Of a stretch of 64,000 nt of DNA, positions 8,112 through 15,714 are shown in pieces. How positions within the stretch are numbered: the stretch's first letter is position 1; every line of letters starts with the position of its first letter. This stretch comes from Natrialbaceae archaeon AArc-T1-2 (GTDB lineage: Archaea > Halobacteriota > Halobacteria > Halobacteriales > Natrialbaceae), in the NCBI RefSeq assembly GCF_030273315.1, contig NZ_CP127174.1, positions 1,736,001 to 1,800,000 of the forward strand. The letters run 5' to 3'. The position numbers and the translations under genes are program-made. The notes beneath the pieces were generated by a model, which saw only the letters and a program-made list of their open reading frames with translations, did no database searches and had not been told where the DNA came from.

Positions 8112-9398
8112 ATGCACCGACGGGCGTTTCTCCGGCTCGGGACCGGCGCCGGCCTCGCGCTGTCGCTTGGCGGCTGTCTCACGCCGTCGGCGCTCGAACC
8201 AGAGGGCAGCGACGAACCCTACGAGCCGCTGGGGCGAGTCCCGGTCGAGGGTGCAGCCGAAGCCGTCGTCGGTGACGACAACGAGATCGTCTACCTCGCC
8301 GCGACCGACGGCTTTGCGACGGTCGACGCGAGCGATCCCACCGACCCGACGGTTCTCGCCGAGCGCCGGGACCTCGAGGTCGACGGCCGGTCGCTCACCG
8401 AAATCTTAGACGTCAAGGTTTCCGACGACCGGCTGGTCGTCCCCGGCCCGGCGAACCCCGGCGACGACGAGGCGTTCCACGGCTTCGTCTGCTACGACGT
8501 GAGCGATCCCGCCAACCCCGTCCCCGCGAGCGAGCCCTACGAGACCGGCTATCACATCCACAACTGCTTTCTCGACGGTGACACCCTCTATCTCGTCCGC
8601 AACGGTGCTGAGGGCAATCCGCTCGTCGTCTTCGACGTGGCCGACGACGAGCCGGAGGAACTCGCCCGCTGGTCGATCCTCGAGCGCGAGCCCGCCTGGG
8701 AGGACGTCGAGTGGCGACTCCAGTACCTCCACGACGTCACCGTCCACGACGACGTCGCCGTCCTCGCGTACTGGAACGCCGGCACCCACCTGCTCGACGT
8801 GAGCGATCCCGCCGATCCCCGACACCTCGGCGGCGTCGTCGACCCGGACGTCGAGATCGAAGACCAGCGCGACCTCGTCGGCGGGGCGGTCGACGACGCC
8901 TACTTCGGACTGCCGGGCAACGATCACTACTCGGCACTCGACGATCGGGGTGAACTGCTCGCAGTCGGTCGCGAGAGCTGGGAGAGGGGCTCCGACGACC
9001 CCGACGGCCCTGGCGGGATCGACCTCTACGACGCGAGCGATCTCACGGCACCCTCGCTCCGGGCGGCGATCGAGGCTCCGCCGGCGGACGACGCGACGTA
9101 CCACGGGGGGACGTGGACGACGGCGCACAACTTCGAACTCCGCGAAGGGCGGCTCTACTCGTCGTGGTACCAGGGCGGCGTCAAGATTCACGACGTGACC
9201 GACCCCGCCGATCCCGTCGAACTCGCGTGGTGGCGAGACCCCGACGAGGCGGGCTTTTGGACCGCTCGCGTCCTCGACGAGGACGTCTTCGTCGCCTCGA
9301 GTACGCCGATGATCCCGAACGCCTCGACAGAGGGAGCGCTGTATACGTTCCCGATCCGGGAGGGCGAACAGGCCGATCCGCCGTCGCTTGTTGATTGA
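8112..9398 (+). CDS. Tat-exported lipoprotein with LVIVD beta-propeller repeats
   Basis: The 428-residue product starts with a twin-arginine lipoprotein signal: MHRRAFLRLGTGAG, a hydrophobic run and the lipobox LGGC. The mature protein contains repeated DVSDPADP-type units (for example at ATVDASDPTDP, YDVSDPANP, LDVSDPADP and HDVTDPADP), the LVIVD repeat that forms beta-propellers on haloarchaeal cell surfaces. It should be anchored outside the membrane through a lipid-modified Cys. Ligand or partner is unknown. The in-frame region upstream of ATG 8112 lacks signal character, so that start is preferred. Confidence 0.9.
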   Translation: MHRRAFLRLGTGAGLALSLGGCLTPSALEPEGSDEPYEPLGRVPVEGAAEAVVGDDNEIVYLAATDGFATVDASDPTDPTVLAERRDLEVDGRSLTEILDVKVSDDRLVVPGPANPGDDEAFHGFVCYDVSDPANPVPASEPYETGYHIHNCFLDGDTLYLVRNGAEGNPLVVFDVADDEPEELARWSILEREPAWEDVEWRLQYLHDVTVHDDVAVLAYWNAGTHLLDVSDPADPRHLGGVVDPDVEIEDQRDLVGGAVDDAYFGLPGNDHYSALDDRGELLAVGRESWERGSDDPDGPGGIDLYDASDLTAPSLRAAIEAPPADDATYHGGTWTTAHNFELREGRLYSSWYQGGVKIHDVTDPADPVELAWWRDPDEAGFWTARVLDEDVFVASSTPMIPNASTEGALYTFPIREGEQADPPSLVD

Positions 9399-9491
9399 TA
9401 ACAGTGGTTGGTAATACGGTTTCTTTACGGCGCGACACCCCCATCCGCCACCTGGAGAGCGAAGATCGCGAGGCCGGGACGACGGGCGACG

Positions 9492-10307
9492 TCACAGGAG
9501 ACCCGTAACGAACGCCAGTCCCATGCCGACGAGGACGACGGCCGTGACCGTCGGGAGATAGGGCGTGTACCGTTCGACCGTCTCGCGGTGGCGCTCGTAG
9601 CCGGCGATCAGAAGCAGCGTCGGCGCGAGGATCGCGCCGATCACCGCGAGCGAGTAGAGCAGCATCAACTCGAGACAGTACGCCGTCCCGACACAGATCG
9701 CCAGGATCTGGATCGGCTCCTCGTGGGCGAAGCCGAGCAACAGGGCCGTCGTCCCGAGGGCGACGAGTCCCCGCTCGGCGTGTTCCTCCTCGAGGTGTGC
9801 GTGTCCGCCGCCGGGGAGATGCGACCGGAGTCGTTCGAGGCGGCCGACCTCGGTGTCTGTCCCGCCGTCGGCCCGTTCGGGGTCGCCGTGATGGTGGCTG
9901 TGGTCGTGATGCTCGTGGCTGTGGTCGCCGTGGTCGTGGTGGTCGTGACCGTCGCCGTGGTCGTTGCGATCACCGTGATCGTGCCCGTCGTCGTGGTCGT
10001 GCAGGTGCCCGTGTCCGCCGTGGCGGTACTCGTGAATCCCGAGCAGAATCAGGAGAGTCCCAGCGACGTACTGGAGCCACGGCCCCTCCGCGAACGCGGC
10101 GAATCGGCTGAACCAGACGTACGCGAACACGAGGGCGACGCTGCTGATCAGGTGACCGATCCCGAGAACCAGCGCCGCGACCGTCCCGTAGAACCACCGA
10201 CTCGAGCGATTGAGGGCGTACGTCGCCGCGATCGGCCAGCCGTGATCCGGCAAGACGCCGTGGACGATTCCGATCAGGACGACGCCGGCGACGAGCCCCG
10301 GTTCCAT
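9492..10307 (-). CDS. NicO/RcnA-like nickel or cobalt transporter with His-rich loop
   Basis: The 271-residue membrane protein has about six hydrophobic helices. After the third helix comes a long loop dominated by HDH, HGD and HHD units (roughly residues 95-145), typical of nickel/cobalt exporters and permeases of the NicO superfamily. The HGVLPDHGWPI segment near the N terminus fits the HX4D-type metal signature. The direction of transport (uptake or efflux) cannot be told from sequence. Nickel would fit the nearby larE, and cobalt the cobalamin operon 4 kb away. It is convergent with the LVIVD lipoprotein gene. Confidence 0.85.
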   Translation of the reverse strand: MEPGLVAGVVLIGIVHGVLPDHGWPIAATYALNRSSRWFYGTVAALVLGIGHLISSVALVFAYVWFSRFAAFAEGPWLQYVAGTLLILLGIHEYRHGGHGHLHDHDDGHDHGDRNDHGDGHDHHDHGDHSHEHHDHSHHHGDPERADGGTDTEVGRLERLRSHLPGGGHAHLEEEHAERGLVALGTTALLLGFAHEEPIQILAICVGTAYCLELMLLYSLAVIGAILAPTLLLIAGYERHRETVERYTPYLPTVTAVVLVGMGLAFVTGLL

Positions 10308-10539
10308 GAGAGACAGTGATGGACGCGACGGTTTACCGGTTGTTATGAACGAACCCGGCGATCCGTAATACGCATACCAAATCCGTCAAATTGGGTGTGG
10401 ACGTCCTCTCAGAAACGGCACCGATAGTGCCACCGTTCCGTACGCTCAGTAGACGAAGACTGTTTCCAACGGACGACGGTCCTCTTTATATCAATTTAAA
10501 TACCTTTAATAGCCTGCCCGAAGTGTTATTTGGTGTCAT
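10308..10539 (+). promoter_or_regulatory. Promoter region of the copper amine oxidase gene
   Basis: This AT-rich spacer separates the NicO gene from the amine oxidase gene. A TTTATATCAATTTAAATACC stretch at about 10485-10504 provides TATA-like hexamers 35-50 bases before the ATG at 10540, which would give a short leader. No further operator-like palindrome is evident. Confidence 0.5.
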
Positions 10540-12525
10540 ATGGCACAAGTGGAAGCTCCAGCGGTAGATCATCCACTCGATCCGCTGACCGAACAGGAGA
10601 TCGAAGCGACGACGACGATTCTCGAGGAGTCGGGGAGACTCGAGGGAGAGGTCGGCTGTTACAGCTATCAGCCGGTCGAGCCGTCGAAAGACGACCTCGC
10701 CGAGTGGGACGACGGCGACCCGATCGACCGGGAGGTGTTCGCCGTCCTCCGTGATCTGGACGATCGGGAGACCTACGAGGCGATCGTCTCGCTCTCCGAG
10801 AAGGAGGTCTCCTCCTGGGAGCACGTTCCCGGCGCGCAACCGCACATCATCGGCCAGGACGTCCTCGACGCCGAGCAGGCGGTCAAAGAGAGCGAGGAGT
10901 TCCGCGAGGCTGCCCGAAAACGCGGCGTCGAGAACGTCGATCTGGTGATCGTCGATCCGTGGCCGATCAACAGCAGCGAGTTCGTTCCGGACGGACTCGA
11001 GGATCGTCGCCTCGCCCGAGGGCTGTCCTGGGTCGCAACGAGCGAGGACGACAACGCCTACGCCCGGCCGATCGAGGGCGTCCACGCGTTCGTCGACTTA
11101 GACGAGATGGAGGTCCTCGAGGTCGTCGACAACGGCGTCGTCGACGAGGACAGCCCCCTGCCGCCCGAGGACGCGAACTACAAGCCACACCAGATCGACA
11201 CCCGGACCGATCGCGAACACCTCGACGTCGTCCAGCCCGACGGGGTGAGCTGGGAGGTCGACGGCCGGGAAGTCGAGTGGCAGGGCTGGAAATTCCGCGT
11301 CGGCTGGACCGATCGGGAGGGACTCGTCTTCCACGACGTTCGCTACGACGACGACGGCGACAGCCGGAAGGTGCTCCACCGGGCGTCCGTCTCGGCGATG
11401 GCCGTTCCCTACGGCGACGTCGACCCCAACCACAACTGGAAGAACGCCTTCGACATCAGCGAGTTCAACGTCGGCCGGATGGTGAACTCACTGACCGAGG
11501 GCTGTGACTGTCTCGGCGTGATGCACTACTTCGACGCGGTCACGAACGACCGCGACGGCGACGTCCTTCACGTGCCCAACGCGATCTGCATGCACGAGGA
11601 GGACGACGGCCTCATGTGGAAACACACCGAGTGGCGCAAGGACGACCAGACCGAAGTTCGTCGTCGCCGTCGGCTCGTCGTCTCCCAGATCGCCACCGTC
11701 TACAACTACGATTACGCCTTCTACTGGTACTTCTACCAGGACGGACGTATCGAGGCCGAAGTGCGACTCACCGGTATCGACTCCAACGGCGTCGTCCCCC
11801 AGGGAACGACGGCGGAGGACACCGGCGGCTTCTACGAAGTCGTTTCCCCCCAGGTAAAGGCGTCGATCCACCAGCACCAGTTCAACTTCCGGCTCGACTT
11901 CGAGGTCGACGGTGGGGACAACTGCGCCTACGAGGTCCACAACCAGCCCGTCGACGAGGTCGCCTGGAACCACGAGAACTCCGAGAACCCGGGCGGCCAG
12001 GGCTGGTACGCCAAGGAGACGCTACTCGAGACCGAACAGGAGGCCCGCCAGGACATCGACCCGCTCCGGGCGCGCTACTGGAAGATCGCCAACCCGAACG
12101 AGACGAACGCCTACGGCTATCCGACGGCCTACACGCTTCACCCGGGAACGAACGTCGAGTCGCCGATGCAGCCGGGCGCGCCCAGCCAGCGACGGGCGGG
12201 ATTCCTCGAGAACGGCTTCTGGGTCACGCCCTACGACGAGGACGAGCTGTACGCCGACGGCGAGTACCCGAACCAGAACGACCACCCACACGGCCTCCGG
12301 GAGTGGACCGCGGCGGATCGGGACATCGTCGAGGAGGACCTCGTGGTGTGGTACACCCTCGGCGTGAACCACCGCACCCGACCCGAGGACTGGCCGGTGT
12401 TGCCCGTCGAGATCGCCCACTTCGAACTCGAGCCGGAGGGCTTTTTCGACGAGAACCCCGCGATCGACGTGCCGCCGGAGCCGTCCGCGTGCGAGATGGA
12501 CGAGGCGAGTGCCGACGACGACTGA
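10540..12525 (+). CDS. Copper amine oxidase (topaquinone)
   Basis: The 661-residue enzyme oxidatively deaminates primary amines to aldehydes with release of ammonia and peroxide. The cofactor motif TVYNYDY is present, with the topaquinone-forming Tyr at about residue 390. Copper ligands are visible as HQH at about 444/446 and a late His in EIAHFELEP at about 627. The C-terminal catalytic domain follows two N-terminal domains. There is no signal peptide or twin-arginine motif, so the enzyme should be cytoplasmic, unlike many secreted relatives. The native amine is unknown. Length is normal for the family. Confidence 0.93.
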   Translation: MAQVEAPAVDHPLDPLTEQEIEATTTILEESGRLEGEVGCYSYQPVEPSKDDLAEWDDGDPIDREVFAVLRDLDDRETYEAIVSLSEKEVSSWEHVPGAQPHIIGQDVLDAEQAVKESEEFREAARKRGVENVDLVIVDPWPINSSEFVPDGLEDRRLARGLSWVATSEDDNAYARPIEGVHAFVDLDEMEVLEVVDNGVVDEDSPLPPEDANYKPHQIDTRTDREHLDVVQPDGVSWEVDGREVEWQGWKFRVGWTDREGLVFHDVRYDDDGDSRKVLHRASVSAMAVPYGDVDPNHNWKNAFDISEFNVGRMVNSLTEGCDCLGVMHYFDAVTNDRDGDVLHVPNAICMHEEDDGLMWKHTEWRKDDQTEVRRRRRLVVSQIATVYNYDYAFYWYFYQDGRIEAEVRLTGIDSNGVVPQGTTAEDTGGFYEVVSPQVKASIHQHQFNFRLDFEVDGGDNCAYEVHNQPVDEVAWNHENSENPGGQGWYAKETLLETEQEARQDIDPLRARYWKIANPNETNAYGYPTAYTLHPGTNVESPMQPGAPSQRRAGFLENGFWVTPYDEDELYADGEYPNQNDHPHGLREWTAADRDIVEEDLVVWYTLGVNHRTRPEDWPVLPVEIAHFELEPEGFFDENPAIDVPPEPSACEMDEASADDD

Positions 12526-12526
12526 G

Positions 12527-13075
12527 TCAGTTCCCGCCCTCGTACTCGTACTCTTCTTCGGGATCCTCGACGCCCTCCGTTCGCGAGCCGACCCAGGCTC
12601 CGAGCGAGAGCCCGTAGACGAGGTGGGCGGCGTGAAACAGCGCGAGTTCGTCCGCTTCGAGACGAACGTCGAGCAGTTCAGAGAGCATGAACTGGGAGCC
12701 AAACGCCGACAGCCCCATGCCGTAGACCGCCCCCCAGATGATCCCGCGCTGTTCGGCCTCGATCGAACGTTCGGCCTCGAGCAGGGCGAACAGGCCGCCG
12801 AAGACCGCACCTGCGCTCGTCCCATACAGCAGGTGCAAGACGAGCCCCGCGATCGGGTAGTCGTCGGGATCGCCGCCGCGTACGTATCTGGCCCAGAAGT
12901 TCGCCGACGGCGGCAGCGAGCGCATGATCGGGAGCCGAAACGCGGTCATGATGAGCGTCGCTACCAGCCCCGCCTGGAGACCGCGAACACTCGCGGCGAC
13001 GACGTGGGTAAGTCGGGACCGCCCTTCGGGACCGGTACCCGACCCAGTCGATTGCCCTCGAAGTCGACCCAGCAT
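12527..13075 (-). CDS. Conserved membrane protein of unknown function
   Basis: The 182-residue protein has about four hydrophobic helices: GLQAGLVATLIMTAF, PIAGLVLHLLYGTSAGAVFGGLFALL, GIIWGAVYGMGLSAFGS and a last one around AAHLVYGLSLGAWVGS. The C-terminal tail is highly acidic (EDPEEEYEYEGG). The ATG at 13075 begins a normal N terminus; the longer open frame upstream is low-complexity. It is convergent with the amine oxidase gene, one base from its stop, and divergent from larE. It resembles small haloarchaeal membrane proteins annotated without function. Confidence 0.72.
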   Translation of the reverse strand: MLGRLRGQSTGSGTGPEGRSRLTHVVAASVRGLQAGLVATLIMTAFRLPIMRSLPPSANFWARYVRGGDPDDYPIAGLVLHLLYGTSAGAVFGGLFALLEAERSIEAEQRGIIWGAVYGMGLSAFGSQFMLSELLDVRLEADELALFHAAHLVYGLSLGAWVGSRTEGVEDPEEEYEYEGGN

Positions 13076-13198
13076 TGCCGTTGTCGACGGGTGCCGGCGA
13101 CGTAAACGCCGTGCCGGACAGTGCCGGTTTCTCGACAGTTCGTCGACCTCGATCGGAACGACAACGTCCTTTTGCCCGTCGGCCTCGAACGCCGACCT

Positions 13199-14044
13199 AT
13201 GACCTCGGTCGAGGCAAAACTCGAGGCCGCCCGCGAGGACCTCGCGAGCCGCGACGGGGTCCTCGTCGCCTTCTCCGGCGGCGTCGACTCGAGCGTCGTC
13301 GCCGCGATCGCGGACGACGCACTCGGGGCCGACGCCGTCGCCTGTACCGCACGGAGTGAGACGCTGCCGGCGGCCGAACTCGAGGACGCGAGACGCGTCG
13401 CCGAGGAGATCGGCATCCGCCACGAGGTCGTCTCCTTCTCGGAGCTAGAAAGCGACGCATTCGTCGAAAACGACGACGAGCGCTGCTATCACTGCCGAAC
13501 GATGCGACTCGGCGAGATGCTCGAGACCGCCCGCGAGCTCGGGATCGAGACGGTCTGTGACGGGACGAACGCCGACGACCCCGGCGCGGGCCACCGGCCC
13601 GGACTGCGGGCCGTCGACGAACTGGACGTCCACTCGCCGCTTCTGGCCCACGGGATCACCAAAGCCGAGGTTCGCGAGATTGCCGACCGCTACGACCTGT
13701 CGGTCGCCGAGAAGCCGTCGATGGCCTGTCTCTCTTCGCGTATTCCCACCGGCCTCGAGGTGACCGACGATCGGCTCACCCGCGTCGAACGCGCCGAGGC
13801 CGTGCTCCGGCAGTGGGGGTTCGACCAGTTCCGCGTCCGCGACCACGACGGCCTCGCCCGCATCGAGGTCGCCCCCGAGGAACTCGAGCGCGCCCTGACC
13901 CTCGAGTTCGCCGAACCCGTTCGCGAGGAGCTGTCCCGGCTCGGATTCGAACACGTCACGCTCGATTTACACGGCTACCGGACCGGCAGCGTCAGCCCGG
14001 GCGAGGACCCGGCGGAGATTGCCGACGGAACGCTCGAGGATTGA
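13199..14044 (+). CDS. larE: ATP-dependent sacrificial sulfur transferase LarE
   Basis: The 281-residue protein is an ATP pyrophosphatase of the LarE family, which in bacteria donates sulfur to the nickel-pincer cofactor precursor of lactate racemase. The PP-loop SGGVDSS lies at residues 26-32. A CYHC pair is at 96/99, and KPSMACLSSRIPTG carries the Cys at 177, matching the position of the sacrificial cysteine in characterised LarE. All three Cys together would also permit an iron-sulfur-dependent variant. No larA, larB or larC is in the window, so the acceptor enzyme is not known. Confidence 0.88.
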   Translation: MTSVEAKLEAAREDLASRDGVLVAFSGGVDSSVVAAIADDALGADAVACTARSETLPAAELEDARRVAEEIGIRHEVVSFSELESDAFVENDDERCYHCRTMRLGEMLETARELGIETVCDGTNADDPGAGHRPGLRAVDELDVHSPLLAHGITKAEVREIADRYDLSVAEKPSMACLSSRIPTGLEVTDDRLTRVERAEAVLRQWGFDQFRVRDHDGLARIEVAPEELERALTLEFAEPVREELSRLGFEHVTLDLHGYRTGSVSPGEDPAEIADGTLED

Positions 14045-14200
14045 CGGTCGGTCAGTTTCACGACCGGTGCTACCTGGATGGTGACTGAATGTACTATACA
14101 GTGCGTGAAATAATTACATACCTCATACAATAACCATTACTTGTGGAGAATATTGTACTATTGTGGGTGCTACTATACGTACGGCCGATACTAACTGTCG
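14045..14200 (+). promoter_or_regulatory. AT-rich spacer with three TACTAT-containing repeats
   Basis: The spacer is strikingly AT-rich against its surroundings. It repeats GTACTATAC at 14091-14099, GTACTATTG at 14155-14163 and CTACTATACG at 14170-14179. The last copy lies about 25 bases before the ATG at 14201 and could serve as the TATA box of a leaderless transcript. The other two could be additional promoter or regulator sites. Confidence 0.4.
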
Positions 14201-14584
14201 ATGACGGGAGACCTTCCAGGTGCGTGGAGCCACGACCGAACCGACGTCTACAAGCCGACGCCCGACGCCACGACGCGACGATTTTTCACGTACGTCCACG
14301 ACTCCGGCGACGTCTCGCTTCGAATCGCCCCGACGACTCTCGAGGTGACCGAGCGACCGGGGTACGAACTCGTCGTTACGAGCTATCCCGGCCTCGAGCT
14401 AGAGCGACGAGACGTCGTCAGGACGGTCACGACCGCTACGAGCTGTGACCGGCTCGCTCGAGAGTTTATGTCGCTTTTCGAGGGGGTCTACGACGGACCG
14501 GGCGACCTCGAGACGGCCGTCGCGTACGCGACCGAACACGTCCAGCCGTCGGCGGCCAACGACGCGATCGTCGTCGACGAGTAG
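14201..14584 (+). CDS. Haloarchaeal hypothetical protein
   Basis: The 127-residue soluble protein shows alternating beta-strand patterns (VSLRIAPTTLEVT, YELVVTSYPGLELE) and then a helical C-terminal half with SCDRLAREFMSLFEGVYDGP. No transmembrane segment, signal or catalytic motif is visible. Codon use is normal for the chromosome. The start at ATG 14201 is consistent with a leaderless transcript from the TACTATAC box. It is convergent with tatC, ten bases from its stop. I do not recognise the family. Confidence 0.7.
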   Translation: MTGDLPGAWSHDRTDVYKPTPDATTRRFFTYVHDSGDVSLRIAPTTLEVTERPGYELVVTSYPGLELERRDVVRTVTTATSCDRLAREFMSLFEGVYDGPGDLETAVAYATEHVQPSAANDAIVVDE

Positions 14585-14593
14585 TCGGACGCG

Positions 14594-15565
14594 TTACTCC
14601 CGCCCGGTCCACTTAAGCAGGAGGAGCGTCCCCTCGAACAGGAGAATCATGACGATCGCGACGATGACGGGTGCCATCATCGTCGGGTCGACGGTGAACA
14701 TGAACGAGAGGCCGAAGAAGGCCGCCCAGAAGTACAGTCGTTTCTGGGCGAGCCAGCGTCTGGTCGTCACGCCCATCATGATCGCGAGCATGATAAAGAG
14801 CGGAATCTGGAAGACGATCGCGAGAAAGCCAGTCAGCGTGATGATCAGGTTGAACGTCTCGCCGAGTGCGTAGGCGATATCGGCGCTGCCCTCCGCGTAG
14901 AACGTGAAATACCGGAACAACACGGGCAGGACGAGGAAAAACGAAAAGAGCATTCCCATCCCCGCGAGGACGACGCTCGTCGGGACGGCTGCGAGGTAGT
15001 ACTTTCGTTCGTTGGGATACAGCCCCGGCCGCATGAACAGGTAACACTCGTAGACGAACATCGGCAGGGCGGCCATGATCCCGAGCAGACCGGCGACTTT
15101 GATCCTGGTCAGCCACAGCTCGAGCGGGTGATAGACGTGCGGCGGCGGGACCTCTCCCGTCGGACCGGGGAAGATGTTCAGCCAGATGTATTCGATCGCC
15201 GGCGACGCCCCAAGGAGCCCGATCGCGGTCGCGGCGGCGCCGACGAGGAACACCCGGGCGAGGCGCATGATCATCTCCTCGATGTGATCCGCAAGCGGCA
15301 TCTCCTGGTCGTCCGGCGGCGCCTCGATTCCGCCGACGTCGTCGTCGGGGTCGGGATACGACGGCTCCTCGCGTTCGTGTTCGGGCAGGTCGTCGACGAC
15401 GCCGCCTTCGCCGTCGGTTTTCGCCTCTCGTGGCGGCTCTGACCCGTCGCTGGCGTTGGATGTAGAGTCGGCACTCTCACTTCCCGGAGCCGTTTCGTCG
15501 GAAGCCGATTCGCGTCGCTTTTCGGCCTCGCCGACGTCGACACCCTCGTCCGGCTCGTCCGCCAT
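14594..15565 (-). CDS. tatC: Twin-arginine translocase subunit TatC (single domain)
   Basis: The 323-residue protein begins with an acidic, disordered extension of about 90 residues. A six-helix TatC core follows, containing PLADHIEEMIMRL and, later, YECYLFMRPGLYPNERKYY, the conserved motif of the first cytoplasmic loop. It recognises twin-arginine signal peptides and, with TatA, exports folded proteins, the dominant secretion route in haloarchaea. It diverges from a second, fused tatC across 149 bases. The start codon lies within a hairpin (see findings). Its expected clients in this window include the lipoproteins at 8.1 and 51.7 kb. Confidence 0.93.
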   Translation of the reverse strand: MADEPDEGVDVGEAEKRRESASDETAPGSESADSTSNASDGSEPPREAKTDGEGGVVDDLPEHEREEPSYPDPDDDVGGIEAPPDDQEMPLADHIEEMIMRLARVFLVGAAATAIGLLGASPAIEYIWLNIFPGPTGEVPPPHVYHPLELWLTRIKVAGLLGIMAALPMFVYECYLFMRPGLYPNERKYYLAAVPTSVVLAGMGMLFSFFLVLPVLFRYFTFYAEGSADIAYALGETFNLIITLTGFLAIVFQIPLFIMLAIMMGVTTRRWLAQKRLYFWAAFFGLSFMFTVDPTMMAPVIVAIVMILLFEGTLLLLKWTGRE

Positions 15566-15581
15566 CTATCGAGAGATAGAT
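15564..15581 (-). promoter_or_regulatory. Inverted repeat enclosing the tatC start codon
   Basis: Two perfect 7-base arms, ATCTATC at 15564-15570 and GATAGAT at 15575-15581, are separated by GAGA. On the tatC transcript the start codon's first two bases belong to one arm, so the hairpin could mask initiation. A protein-binding operator is the alternative. A CCTATAACC TATA-like box lies about 30 bases upstream. Confidence 0.5.
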
Positions 15582-15714
15582 AGGCCGCCGGTTATAGGCC
15601 TTTTTCTTACGTTCACCCGCCGACAGTGAGAAGCGACGAGCGGACGGCCGTCGCCTCGAGCGAATGCGCCCTCGAAAGGTTGATAACTGGCTGTAAGTTA
15701 CCCTCGTACACTCA

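Noticed and set aside
9375-9420. TGATAACAGTGG and TAATACGG after the LVIVD gene, resembling the stop-codon element
   Set aside because: Only a few bases match, with no stem and no conserved 16-mer; treated as chance similarity.
9890-10020. Simple-sequence tract of GTCGTGG/CCGTGGTCG units that looks like a DNA tandem repeat
   Set aside because: It encodes the His-Asp-Gly-rich metal loop of the NicO-type transporter, so it is explained by protein composition.
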